NCBI RefSeq assembly: GCF_014643595.1
Contig: NZ_BMJT01000005.1
Location: 1-64,000 of the forward strand
Length of the DNA: 64,000 nucleotides
Direction of reading: 5' to 3'
DNA from: Lysinibacillus alkalisoli
Lineage (GTDB): Bacteria; Bacillota; Bacilli; Bacillales_A; Planococcaceae
Below are positions 1 through 7,033 of the stretch, piece by piece (position 1 is the stretch's first letter; every line of letters starts with the position of its first letter). The notes under the pieces are model-generated. The model ran no database searches. It was not told the origin of the DNA and saw only the letters and a list, made by a program, of their open reading frames with translations. The translations under genes and the position numbers were made by a program.

Positions 1-54
1 AGTATGGCGACATATGCAGCTGACGAATACTAATCGGTCGAGGACTTAACCAAC
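1..54 (+). rRNA. 23S ribosomal RNA, 3' end (partial)
   Basis: The first bases match the conserved 3' end of Bacillales 23S rRNA (the stretch ending in CGAGGACTTAACCAA). The rest of the gene lies upstream of the window. The exact 3' end is approximate. Confidence 0.9.
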
Positions 55-77
55 TTTTCAATGTGCATTTATCCAGT

Positions 78-100
78 TTTGAAAGAATAATTCTTTCAAA
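78..100 (+). other. Hairpin in the 23S-5S spacer
   Basis: A perfect 10-bp inverted repeat (TTTGAAAGAA and its complement, 3-base loop) sits just after the 23S end. It is probably an rRNA processing structure; it lacks a long T-run, so it is a poor intrinsic terminator. Confidence 0.5.
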
Positions 101-107
101 TTATAGC

Positions 108-135
108 TTGTATTAATACATAAATATGCTATAAT
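108..135 (+). promoter_or_regulatory. Candidate promoter in the 23S-5S spacer
   Basis: TTGTAT, 16 bases, then TATAAT. It would start transcription about 15-20 bases before the 5S gene and could give the 5S and tRNA genes a supply independent of the main rRNA promoters. Inferred from sequence match only; the spacer is AT-rich, so a chance match is possible. Confidence 0.35.
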
Positions 136-160
136 ATAATTTGTCTTTACGTTAAATAAG

Positions 161-276
161 TCTAGTGGCAATGGCAAAGAGGTCACACCTGTTCCCATAC
201 CGAACACAGTAGTTAAGCTCTTTAGCGTCGATGGTAGTTGGATGTAGGTCCTGCGAGAGTAGAACGTTGCTAGGCT
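161..276 (+). rRNA. rrf: 5S ribosomal RNA
   Basis: About 116 bases with the conserved 5S core (GAGGTCACACCTGTTCCCAT, CCGAACAC, GTTAAGCTC) and complementary ends (TCTAGTGGC with GTTGCTAGG). It lies 3' of 23S and directly before the tRNA cluster. Ends are set by the terminal helix. Confidence 0.95.
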
Positions 277-286
277 ATAATATTAA

Positions 287-361
287 TCCGAAGTAGCTCA
301 GTGGTAGAGCAATCGGCTGTTAACCGATCGGTCGTAGGTTCGAGCCCTACCTTCGGAGCCA
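287..361 (+). tRNA. tRNA-Asn(GTT)
   Basis: Cloverleaf with acceptor TCCGAAG/CTTCGGA, anticodon loop CTGTTAA and encoded CCA. First tRNA of the cluster, 10 bases after 5S. Confidence 0.95.
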
Positions 362-366
362 TTCTT

Positions 367-459
367 GGAGAGCTGTCCGAGTGGCCGAAGGAGCACGATT
401 GGAAATCGTGTAGGCGGTTAATTACTGTCTCAAGGGTTCAAATCCCTTGCTCTCCGCCA
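367..459 (+). tRNA. tRNA-Ser(GGA)
   Basis: Long variable arm typical of class II tRNA, anticodon loop TTGGAAA, acceptor GGAGAGC/GCTCTCC, encoded CCA. Confidence 0.95.
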
Positions 460-481
460 TATAAGATTAGCTATGTTTAAA

Positions 482-556
482 GGCCCCTTGGTCAAGCGGT
501 TAAGACACCGCCCTTTCACGGCGGTAACACGGGTTCGAATCCCGTAGGGGTCACCA
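482..556 (+). tRNA. tRNA-Glu(TTC)
   Basis: Anticodon loop CTTTCAC between CCGCC and GGCGG stems; T-arm GGGTTCGAATCCC; encoded CCA. Confidence 0.95.
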
Positions 557-573
557 TTATATTATATATTCCC

Positions 574-649
574 GGAGAATTAGCTCAGCTGGGAGAGCAT
601 CTGCCTTACAAGCAGAGGGTCGGCGGTTCGAGCCCGTCATTCTCCACCA
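574..649 (+). tRNA. tRNA-Val(TAC)
   Basis: Acceptor GGAGAAT/ATTCTCC, anticodon loop CTTACAA, encoded CCA. Confidence 0.95.
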
Positions 650-669
650 TTTATATTAATAAGTATTAT

Positions 670-744
<75 letters not shown>

Positions 745-747
745 AAA

Positions 748-823
748 GGTCCCGTGGTGTAGCGGTTAACATGCCTGCCTGTCACGCAGGAGATCGCCGG
801 TTCGATCCCGGTCGGGACCGCCA
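748..823 (+). tRNA. tRNA-Asp(GTC)
   Basis: Acceptor GGTCCCG/CGGGACC, anticodon loop CTGTCAC, encoded CCA. Confidence 0.95.
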
Positions 824-835
824 TTTTTATAAAGT

Positions 836-911
836 GGGTCAGTAGCTCAGTTGGTAGAGCATTAGATTGAAGCTCTAAGTGTCGGCGGTTCGATTCCGTC
901 CTGACCCACCA
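836..911 (+). tRNA. tRNA-Phe(GAA)
   Basis: Acceptor GGGTCAG/CTGACCC, anticodon loop TTGAAGC, encoded CCA. Confidence 0.94.
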
Positions 912-936
912 TATTTTATCATATAAAACATCATTT

Positions 937-1012
<76 letters not shown>

Positions 1013-1018
1013 TTTGAT

Positions 1019-1102
1019 GGAGAGGTAGCGAAGTGGCTAAACGCGGCGGACTGTAAATCCGCTCCTTAGGGTTCGGCGGTTCGAATCCGTCCCTCTCCAC
1101 CA
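1019..1102 (+). tRNA. tRNA-Tyr(GTA)
   Basis: Class II tRNA with an extended variable arm, anticodon loop CTGTAAA, acceptor GGAGAGG/CCTCTCC, encoded CCA. Confidence 0.94.
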
Positions 1103-1109
1103 GTTTTAT

Positions 1110-1183
1110 AGGGGCATAGTTCAACGGTAGAATAGAGGTCTCCAAAACCTTTGGTGTGGGTTCGATTCCTACTGCCCCTGCCA
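1110..1183 (+). tRNA. tRNA-Trp(CCA)
   Basis: Acceptor AGGGGCA/TGCCCCT, anticodon loop CTCCAAA, discriminator G and encoded CCA. Confidence 0.95.
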
Positions 1184-1202
1184 ATTTAAATAATTAAGCT
1201 GC

Positions 1203-1279
1203 GGCGATTGTGGCGAAGTGGTTAACGCACCTGATTGTGGTTCAGGCATTCGTGGGTTCGATTCCCATCAGTCGCCCCA
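1203..1279 (+). tRNA. tRNA-His(GTG), copy 1
   Basis: Carries the extra 5' G (G-1) pairing with C73 that marks tRNA-His. Anticodon loop TTGTGGT; encoded CCA. A second copy follows 33 bases later and differs only at the 11-24 base pair (C-G here). Confidence 0.95.
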
Positions 1280-1312
1280 TTTTTTTATTTACAATTTAAT
1301 TTAGGGTATTAT

Positions 1313-1389
1313 GGCGATTGTGGTGAAGTGGTTAACACACCTGATTGTGGTTCAGGCATTCGTGGGTTCGATTCCCATCAGTCGCCCCA
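1313..1389 (+). tRNA. tRNA-His(GTG), copy 2
   Basis: Identical to copy 1 except at two bases that pair with each other in the D-stem (11-24 is T-A here, C-G in copy 1), so the fold is kept. Encoded CCA. Confidence 0.95.
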
Positions 1390-1396
1390 TTTTTAT

Positions 1397-1469
1397 TGGG
1401 GTATAGCCAAGTGGTAAGGCAGCGGATTTTGATTCCGTCATTCCCTAGGTTCGAATCCTAGTACCCCAG
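1397..1469 (+). tRNA. tRNA-Gln(TTG), no encoded CCA
   Basis: Acceptor TGGGGTA/TACCCCA, discriminator G, anticodon loop TTTTGAT. The bases after the discriminator are TTT, so CCA must be added by nucleotidyltransferase. Confidence 0.93.
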
Positions 1470-1473
1470 TTTT

Positions 1474-1548
1474 GCGGAAGTAGTTCAGTGGTAGAACACC
1501 ACCTTGCCAAGGTGGGGGTCGCGAGTTCGAACCTCGTCTTCCGCTCCA
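1474..1548 (+). tRNA. tRNA-Gly(GCC)
   Basis: Acceptor GCGGAAG/CTTCCGC, anticodon loop TTGCCAA, encoded CCA. Confidence 0.95.
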
Positions 1549-1556
1549 TTAAATAA

Positions 1557-1630
1557 GGCGGCATAGCCAAGTGGTAAGGCACAGGTCTGCAACACCTTTA
1601 TCACCGGTTCAAATCCGGTTGCCGCCTCCA
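1557..1630 (+). tRNA. tRNA-Cys(GCA)
   Basis: Acceptor GGCGGCA/TGCCGCC, anticodon loop CTGCAAC, encoded CCA. A terminator-like hairpin follows six bases later. Confidence 0.94.
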
Positions 1631-1635
1631 TTTTT

Positions 1636-1658
1636 AAATCGGAATACCGATTTTTTTT
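1636..1658 (+). terminator. Terminator-like hairpin inside the tRNA cluster
   Basis: AAATCGG / loop AATA / CCGATTT followed by five more T. It has the form of an intrinsic terminator, yet tRNA-Leu starts about 10 bases beyond it with no room for a promoter. Partial termination or readthrough is inferred. Confidence 0.55.
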
Positions 1659-1668
1659 GTCTTTTTTA

Positions 1669-1750
1669 GCCGGTGTGGCGGAATTGGCAGACGCGTGCGA
1701 CTCAAAATCGCATTCCTTCTGGAGTGCCGGTTCGATCCCGGCCACCGGTA
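1669..1750 (+). tRNA. tRNA-Leu(CAA), no encoded CCA
   Basis: Class II tRNA with long variable arm; anticodon loop CTCAAAA; acceptor GCCGGTG pairs with CACCGGT (G1-T72 wobble). The 3' flank reads TTA, so CCA is not encoded. Last gene of the cluster. Confidence 0.92.
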
Positions 1751-1767
1751 TTAAATTTTTTGATTTG

Positions 1768-1803
1768 AAAAGATTCTAACTATACAGTTAGAATCTTTTT
1801 TTG
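1768..1803 (+). terminator. Intrinsic terminator of the rRNA/tRNA operon
   Basis: A 14-bp perfect stem (AAAAGATTCTAACT and complement, 4-base loop) runs into a T-tract. Confidence 0.9.
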
Positions 1804-1930
1804 GATAAAATGTTCGCATCTGTACGAAAAAAACTGTAAAATAAAAAGAAGTGTAAATAATATGCAACTAAATATTAAAGATATACGTTATTATAAGTAA
1901 ATGTTGTGTAAAAGGAAGGATACTTAACGA

Positions 1931-2647
1931 ATGGTTAAATGGATTGAAGTAAATACATACGAAGAAATGAGTCGTATTGGCGCAGAGATATTTGTAAAAC
2001 AATTAATGAATAAACCAAATAGTGTTTTAGGTTTAGCTACGGGAGGCACACCTGTTGGGCTATACGAGATCCTTGTTCAGCAGAATAAGGAGGGCAATAT
2101 TAGTTTTAAAGATGTCGTGACATTTAACTTAGATGAATATGTGGGCTTATCACAGCAAAGCAAAGCAAGCTATTGGACGTATATGCATGAAAATCTATTT
2201 AATCACGTTGACATTGAAGAAGAGCATATTCATATTCCAAATGGTATCGCAGAAGATTTAATAATAGAATGTAAAGAATATGAACAGGCGATTGAAAGTG
2301 CAGGAGGTATTGACCTTCAACTTTTAGGTATTGGTGTAAATGGTCACATTGGCTTTAATGAGCCAGGTACTTCATTTAACTCTTTAACACATGTAGTGGA
2401 ATTAACAGAATCAACAAGAACAGAAAATGCGATTTATTTTGAAGAAGGCGAAGAAGTGTCAACACATGCCTTGACAATGGGAATTCAAAGTATTATGAAC
2501 GCTAAGGAATTAGTCTTGTTAGCATTTGGCGAACGTAAACTAGATGCCATGAAAAAGTTACAAGAAGGTGTAATCGATGAACAGTTCCCAGCAAGCCAAT
2601 TAATAACACATCCTAATATTACAATTATTTATGGTGGTACAAAATAA
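1931..2647 (+). CDS. nagB: Glucosamine-6-phosphate deaminase
   Basis: Converts glucosamine-6-phosphate to fructose-6-phosphate and ammonia in the cytoplasm, linking amino-sugar breakdown to glycolysis. At 238 residues it has the family length. Visible motifs are the sugar-phosphate loop LATGGTP (35-41), the FNLDEY motif with general base D68, and GVNGHIGFNEP (135-145) carrying N137, H139 and E144. The start follows a GGAAGGA ribosome site. It is monocistronic: a strong terminator follows and there is no nagA or NagR-type gene beside it, unlike many Bacilli where nagA-nagB are together. No catabolite operator was identified with confidence. Confidence 0.95.
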   Translation: MVKWIEVNTYEEMSRIGAEIFVKQLMNKPNSVLGLATGGTPVGLYEILVQQNKEGNISFKDVVTFNLDEYVGLSQQSKASYWTYMHENLFNHVDIEEEHIHIPNGIAEDLIIECKEYEQAIESAGGIDLQLLGIGVNGHIGFNEPGTSFNSLTHVVELTESTRTENAIYFEEGEEVSTHALTMGIQSIMNAKELVLLAFGERKLDAMKKLQEGVIDEQFPASQLITHPNITIIYGGTK

Positions 2648-2656
2648 AGTCATGAT

Positions 2657-2691
2657 AAAAGCGCTTAGCAGTAGCCAAGCGCTTTTTTTTT
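2657..2691 (+). terminator. Terminator after nagB
   Basis: AAAGCGCTT stem, 10-base loop, AAGCGCTTT, then a run of T. Confidence 0.9.
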
Positions 2692-2857
2692 GCTGTGATA
2701 AAGTAAGAGAATTTACGACAAGTATTAGTTTAAGTTCCATTGTCTCTGGATGGTCATTGGTCAATAGTAACTTAAAAAGAGGTAACAGGTCATTGGTTTT
2801 CAAGAAATCATTTATCACAGCTCACCTAGCTAAGACTCTCACCTTGCTAGGCATACA

Positions 2858-3361
2858 TTAAAAATAGAAAGAATCATCGAAATCGATAATAATAGTATAA
2901 TTTTTAGCGTTGATCGCATTTGATAAACGATGGGCTTTCTTTTCTAATACGTCTGCACGTTCCCGATATTCATCAGGCTCGTATTGAGCTACACGATATA
3001 AAATAATATCACCTGTATTATTCTCTACAGTTTGTTTAGCTTGCTCGCTGAAATGACGGAACAGGCTAGCTTCTTCACGTAGTTGACTAGCTAATTCAAT
3101 TGCTTCTACTAATGCCCACTCTTTATCTTCGAATGTAACGTGGTTTTTAGTATTCGCTTCATAAACAAGACGATCTAATGTGCGAATATCTTGTCTAATG
3201 CGCGCCAAATCCTTTTCAACTTCAGACATGGAGCGAAATGTATTTGTAGCTTCTTCGCCTTTTTCTACTGTAATAAAAGCGACGCGATGAAGTTCCTCTG
3301 TATACTCATAAAATTTAGATTTTAAAATACTTTTCAATTTGACAGCTTCGGCTAAATTCAT
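2858..3361 (-). CDS. Uncharacterised helical protein, DIP1984-like
   Basis: A 167-residue soluble protein with no signal peptide or membrane segment. It is rich in charged heptad-like helices (roughly 1-25, 40-75 and 85-120), and the opening M-N-L-A-E-A followed by a long helix and a D-I-R-T-L-D-R element recalls the DIP1984 family of unknown function; this assignment is tentative. Its ATG overlaps the stop of the gene at 3358-3888 (ATGA), so the two are translationally coupled and probably work together. No terminator with a T-run was found downstream. Function unknown. Confidence 0.75.
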   Translation of the reverse strand: MNLAEAVKLKSILKSKFYEYTEELHRVAFITVEKGEEATNTFRSMSEVEKDLARIRQDIRTLDRLVYEANTKNHVTFEDKEWALVEAIELASQLREEASLFRHFSEQAKQTVENNTGDIILYRVAQYEPDEYRERADVLEKKAHRLSNAINAKNYTIIIDFDDSFYF

Positions 3362-3888
3362 AATGTATCCTCCTTAAGCGATATAATAAACTCACCACCA
3401 TTAATTTGTGTAAACATTTTTGCTGCTGCTTGTAATAACGCTTCGGCATTAGTTAATGATAGCGAAGGTGGTAAGTAAAAAACTTGCGTGATATTTGTTG
3501 TTTGCGTTGTAATAGGTGCAATTGTATTTTTATAGAGCACTTCTTGAATAGTAATTGGTGTGCTTAACTGATCGGTATCGAATACTTGAATAGGTGTCTC
3601 GTATTGGAGCATAAAGAAATGGTTAACATCTTGTACACCATTGGTCGATGGTAAAAAATTGCCTTGTTTGATTTTTTCAAAAAGTGTTATAAAATAAGGT
3701 GTTTGTACAGGTTGTAATATAGATAACCATTGTTTAATACCTTGACGCTCTTCAATGGGGGTTTGTTCCATTTCAAGAAAGAGATTTTCTTGATATAATC
3801 GAACACGTCCTTTAATCATTTGAGGGGCATCAGCGATCGTAATATTGTGATAATAAATGGTACCAACTTTAATCATAGGTTGTTGCAT
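3358..3888 (-). CDS. Uncharacterised 176-residue protein
   Basis: Not recognised. A soluble protein with beta-rich composition: many alternating hydrophobic/polar stretches, one Gly-Gly near the C-terminus, no cysteines and no signal peptide. It is the first gene of a two-gene unit, overlapping the next gene by four bases (ATGA), and it diverges from queG across a gap of about 50 bases that must hold both promoters. A ribosome site (AAGGGGG) precedes the ATG. Codon use resembles the neighbours, so there is no sign of transfer. Confidence 0.75.
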   Translation of the reverse strand: MQQPMIKVGTIYYHNITIADAPQMIKGRVRLYQENLFLEMEQTPIEERQGIKQWLSILQPVQTPYFITLFEKIKQGNFLPSTNGVQDVNHFFMLQYETPIQVFDTDQLSTPITIQEVLYKNTIAPITTQTTNITQVFYLPPSLSLTNAEALLQAAAKMFTQINGGEFIISLKEDTL

Positions 3889-3941
3889 AATAATTATCCC
3901 CCTTTAAGTAATATTTATTATAACATATAGGAGGCGTATAA

Positions 3942-5066
3942 ATGAGCATACAGCTGTTACAACAAGAGCTTGTTGCTTATGCCCATGAAATAGGAATTGA
4001 TAAAATTGGCTTTACTACAGCAGCTTCTTTTCCTGATTTAAAAACGCGGCTTTACACACAACAAAAGTTAGGATTTGCATCTGGATTTGAAGAGAGTGAT
4101 ATTGAGCTTAGGACGACACCAATCAAATTATTGCCAAATGCAACAAGTATTATAGCTATTGCTGTAGCATATCCCTCAAAAATGAAAGAGAGAGTTGTAG
4201 GCAAAAAGGGCGCAAGACGAGGTATCTTTTGTCGAGCATCATGGGGTATTGATTATCATACAGCGCTTAGAGAACGTTTAGCGAAATTAGAAGTATGGCT
4301 TAAAGAAAAAGTACCAGAAGTTGATATTTTATCAATGGTAGATACAGGGGCACTCGTAGACCGAGCTGTAGCAGAACGAGCAGGTATAGGTTGGAGTGGT
4401 AAAAATTGTTCGATTATTACCCATGAGTTTGGCTCCTATGTTTATTTAGGTGAATTAGTTACTAATATTCCATTCGTTCCCGACGAGCCTATAGAAGAGG
4501 CTTGTGGGGATTGCACGTTATGTTTGGATGTTTGTCCTACAGGAGCACTTGTAAATCCTGGACAGTTGGATGCACAGCGTTGTATCGCTTTTTTAACCCA
4601 AACAAAAGGTGTAATGCCAATGGAATTTAGAAAACATATCGGTAATCGCCTATATGGTTGTGATACATGTCAAACCGTATGCCCGAAAAATAAAGGTAAG
4701 GTGAATTGGATGCATGAGGAGTTTACACCAGACCCTGAATTAGCAAAACCATTATTAGAGCCTTTATTGCATATGACAAACCGAGAATTCAAAGATAAGT
4801 TTGGTCATGTATCAGGTTCTTGGCGCGGTAAAAAGCCCATTCAACGTAATGCATTAATTGCTTTAGCTAATTTTAAAGAGGAGAGTGCTGTACCAGCCAT
4901 TATTGATGTATTACACAATGACCCAAGACCCGAAATACGCGCAACAGCAGCATATGCACTTGGGGAAATCCCAAACGATAAAGTAGCTTTACAAAATGCA
5001 TTGTTAAAAGAACAAGAAGATATGGTGTTACATGAAATTAAATTAGCTTTAGGAGAAGAGTTATGA
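3942..5066 (+). CDS. queG: Epoxyqueuosine reductase QueG
   Basis: Performs the last step of queuosine synthesis on tRNA, reducing epoxyqueuosine with cobalamin and two [4Fe-4S] clusters. The sequence shows D134 in VDTGALVDRA (the family's proposed general acid), cluster cysteines C188, C191, C194 and C198, and a second set C240, C243 and C247 (CDTCQTVCP). The C-terminal 75 or so residues form HEAT-like repeats, as in full-length QueG. A strong AGGAGG site precedes the ATG. Its stop overlaps trmL (ATGA), so the two tRNA-modification genes are co-translated. The rest of the queuosine pathway is not in this window. Confidence 0.95.
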   Translation: MSIQLLQQELVAYAHEIGIDKIGFTTAASFPDLKTRLYTQQKLGFASGFEESDIELRTTPIKLLPNATSIIAIAVAYPSKMKERVVGKKGARRGIFCRASWGIDYHTALRERLAKLEVWLKEKVPEVDILSMVDTGALVDRAVAERAGIGWSGKNCSIITHEFGSYVYLGELVTNIPFVPDEPIEEACGDCTLCLDVCPTGALVNPGQLDAQRCIAFLTQTKGVMPMEFRKHIGNRLYGCDTCQTVCPKNKGKVNWMHEEFTPDPELAKPLLEPLLHMTNREFKDKFGHVSGSWRGKKPIQRNALIALANFKEESAVPAIIDVLHNDPRPEIRATAAYALGEIPNDKVALQNALLKEQEDMVLHEIKLALGEEL

Positions 5067-5533
5067 CGTTAAATATTGTATTGTATCAACCTGAAATACC
5101 CGCCAACACAGGTAATATTGCACGCACATGTGCAGCTACTCATACTGCCTTACATTTAATTCATCCTTTAGGTTTTTCAACGGACGACAAGATGTTAAAG
5201 CGGGCGGGATTAGATTATTGGGAGAGTGTTCATGTTATACACCATGAATCGTTAGAAGCTTTTTTAGCTTATGCGCACCAAGGTTTAATTTATTTAATTG
5301 AGACTTACAGCGATAAACCTTACTCAGCGCATGATTTTACAGGGGAAAAGGATTTGTATTTTATGTTTGGTAGAGAGACCACAGGCCTACCTAAAGATTT
5401 TGCGGAGGAGCGAAAAGAGATGTGTTTGCGCATTCCTCAAAGTGATAATGTGCGTTCGCTAAATTTATCGAATAGTGCAGCTATTATTATTTATGAAGCA
5501 TTGAGACAACGACAATTTCCTCGTTTACATTAA
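5063..5533 (+). CDS. trmL: tRNA (cytidine/uridine-2'-O)-methyltransferase TrmL
   Basis: A SpoU/SPOUT-family methyltransferase (156 residues, the size of E. coli TrmL and B. subtilis CspR) expected to 2'-O-methylate the wobble base of tRNA-Leu. Motif 1 is NTGNIARTCAA near residues 15-25, motif 2 FGRETTGLP near 104, and motif 3 RIPQSDNVRSLNLSNSAA near 125-145, which together form the trefoil-knot AdoMet site. It overlaps queG by four bases, an arrangement that groups two anticodon-modifying enzymes. A perfect palindromic terminator follows. Confidence 0.93.
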   Translation: MTLNIVLYQPEIPANTGNIARTCAATHTALHLIHPLGFSTDDKMLKRAGLDYWESVHVIHHESLEAFLAYAHQGLIYLIETYSDKPYSAHDFTGEKDLYFMFGRETTGLPKDFAEERKEMCLRIPQSDNVRSLNLSNSAAIIIYEALRQRQFPRLH

Positions 5534-5558
5534 GAAAAAATTGCAAGTAGTTAAGACA

Positions 5559-5598
5559 AAATAAGTGGTAAAAGGCAGCTGCCTTTTACCACTTATTT
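5559..5598. terminator. Bidirectional terminator, 20-bp perfect palindrome
   Basis: AAATAAGTGGTAAAAGGCAG and its exact complement abut with no spacer between convergent trmL and the dioxygenase gene; T-rich ends serve both directions. Confidence 0.85.
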
Positions 5599-5622
5599 GC
5601 TTTTATCTAATAAGACGACAAA

Positions 5623-6471
5623 TTAAGAAAACGTGATATGAATAGTATTGCCTGAAGGGTCAACAGTACTAAAACCAAATTGTAATGGTTGTATTGTTGC
5701 GCCCAACGCTAGTAAACGTTCTTTAAGCTCGTGAGCTGTTTGTTCATTGGCAGTATCAATCGTATAGCTTGCCATCCCTGTTTGATTAGGTTTTTTAGGC
5801 GGGGCGTTTAAAGACTCCCAAGTATTCATTCCGATATGATGATGGTAGTCATTTGTAGATAAGAAGAGGGCTTGATTCCCGTAACGAGTTACCACTTCAT
5901 AACCTAAACCTTTTGTATAAAAGTCATGCATAGCTTGCAAGTTAGCAACAGATAAATGAATATGCCCAATCACAGTGTTAGTAGGCATACCATTCCACTC
6001 ACCATTCACTTGTTGTAATAAATCTTGTACCTGTAAATAAGTTGTCCCCATTTTTACGGTATGCTGATCGGTCCATTCCCAAGTTTGTGCATCACGGTCT
6101 ACATAAATTTCAATGCCATTTCCTTCAATGTCATGTAAATACAATGCTTCACTAACATCATGGTCAGAGGCACCTAAGCGAATACCTAGTTTCTCAAAGT
6201 GAACGAATATGTGAGCTAAATCGGCACGGGTGGGTAACAAGAAGGCAATATGATAGAGCCCTGTTGTGCGTGAATGATGTGCCTCAGGTGAAGGTAAGGG
6301 CACTAGTGTTAATAAAGTTTGTGTACCATCTGCACTCAAATGGACTTCATCTGCCGTTATTGTAGCTTGCATGCCAAGTACATTAGTATAAAAATTTGTC
6401 ATAGCTTCTAAATCAGTGACATGTAAAGTCATATGTTTAATGAATTGAGCGGGTTTTGTATGAAAAGTCAT
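5623..6471 (-). CDS. catE: Two-domain VOC protein, catechol-2,3-dioxygenase-like
   Basis: A 282-residue protein built from two vicinal-oxygen-chelate modules (about 10-125 and 160-280), matching the length and architecture of B. subtilis CatE, an extradiol ring-cleaving dioxygenase linked to quinone/catechol detoxification. The first module has the HMTLHV and YHIAFLLPT strands and the second GHIHLSVANL and GNTIHITFS. Metal ligands are expected among these histidines, but I cannot assign all three with certainty. The start follows TAGGAGG. An azoreductase with an MhqR-like operator lies elsewhere in the window (58301), but no such site is seen here. Confidence 0.8.
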   Translation of the reverse strand: MTFHTKPAQFIKHMTLHVTDLEAMTNFYTNVLGMQATITADEVHLSADGTQTLLTLVPLPSPEAHHSRTTGLYHIAFLLPTRADLAHIFVHFEKLGIRLGASDHDVSEALYLHDIEGNGIEIYVDRDAQTWEWTDQHTVKMGTTYLQVQDLLQQVNGEWNGMPTNTVIGHIHLSVANLQAMHDFYTKGLGYEVVTRYGNQALFLSTNDYHHHIGMNTWESLNAPPKKPNQTGMASYTIDTANEQTAHELKERLLALGATIQPLQFGFSTVDPSGNTIHITFS

Positions 6472-6555
6472 ACATATACCTCCTAAAGTATAGTTAATTA
6501 CTAAGCATTATAATAGCATGTGTTTGTTAAAAGAGATATGAATTACACTCAAGAA

Positions 6556-6588
6556 AAAAAGAATCGCAACAAATATGCGATTCTTTTT
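6556..6588. terminator. Terminator of the small gene at 6600
   Basis: A 13-bp stem (AAAAAGAATCGCA and complement, 7-base loop) symmetrical in A/T ends; serves the minus-strand small gene just upstream. Confidence 0.85.
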
Positions 6589-6599
6589 GCTTATGACAA

Positions 6600-6692
6600 T
6601 TAATTGTCAAGCGTAGCTTTACCTTCGTAGCCTGCAGTAAAGATGGCAGATAAGAATGCTACAGCTACACCAATAATAAGAAGTAATTTCAT
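6600..6692 (-). CDS. 30-residue hydrophobic peptide
   Basis: A tiny gene with full signals: GAGGAGG seven bases before an ATG and a strong terminator just after the stop. The peptide starts M-K and has a hydrophobic helix (about residues 3-20, LLLIIGVAVAFLSAIF) followed by a short polar tail with charged residues. It could be a single-pass membrane peptide (N-in) or a very short secreted peptide. Family unknown to me. Its stop codon lies in a palindrome (GACAATTAATTGTC, 6595-6608). Confidence 0.6.
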   Translation of the reverse strand: MKLLLIIGVAVAFLSAIFTAGYEGKATLDN

Positions 6693-6830
6693 GGAAGTAA
6701 CCTCCTCAATTAGTCAACATATAAAATAAGTATAGCGCATATATGCTCAAATGCAAACGCCATTATGCGTTAAAATATGGCGTAAATCGTTCAAAAGCGG
6801 GAATAGAAATAAAAAATGAGGAGGGGTAGC

Positions 6831-6995
6831 ATGAATAAGAAGAATGGTGAAATGACGAATGACTTTGAGGATATTAAAAAACTAGGAAAAGAAATGGAAA
6901 ATATGCATGATGAAACAGAGTTAGCAGAGGAAAATAAAATTGCAGATCCTAGACAATTTACTGAGGAAGAACATCATATTAAGCACAAAAAGTAA
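6831..6995 (+). CDS. 54-residue acidic hydrophilic protein
   Basis: Starts at ATG after a strong GAGGAGGGG site. The product is highly charged (rich in E, K, D, N and H), with no cysteine, tryptophan or hydrophobic core, and is probably disordered or a single helix. Such small polar proteins are common in Bacilli, some as stress or spore proteins, but no known family is recognised. It ends 33-39 bases before the aldo/keto reductase on the same strand with no terminator between, so the two are probably co-transcribed. Confidence 0.6.
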   Translation: MNKKNGEMTNDFEDIKKLGKEMENMHDETELAEENKIADPRQFTEEEHHIKHKK

Positions 6996-7033
6996 CAATG
7001 CATTACAATGGTAACAAAGGAGTGTGAGTGACT

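Noticed and set aside
2752-2797. Direct repeat GGTCATTGGT twice
   Set aside because: Ten bases, two copies 36 bases apart, no promoter or known operator match.
2826-2852. Inverted repeat (CCTAGC ... GCTAGG) after the uncharacterised pair
   Set aside because: It has a bulge and no T-run on either strand, so I did not call it a terminator.
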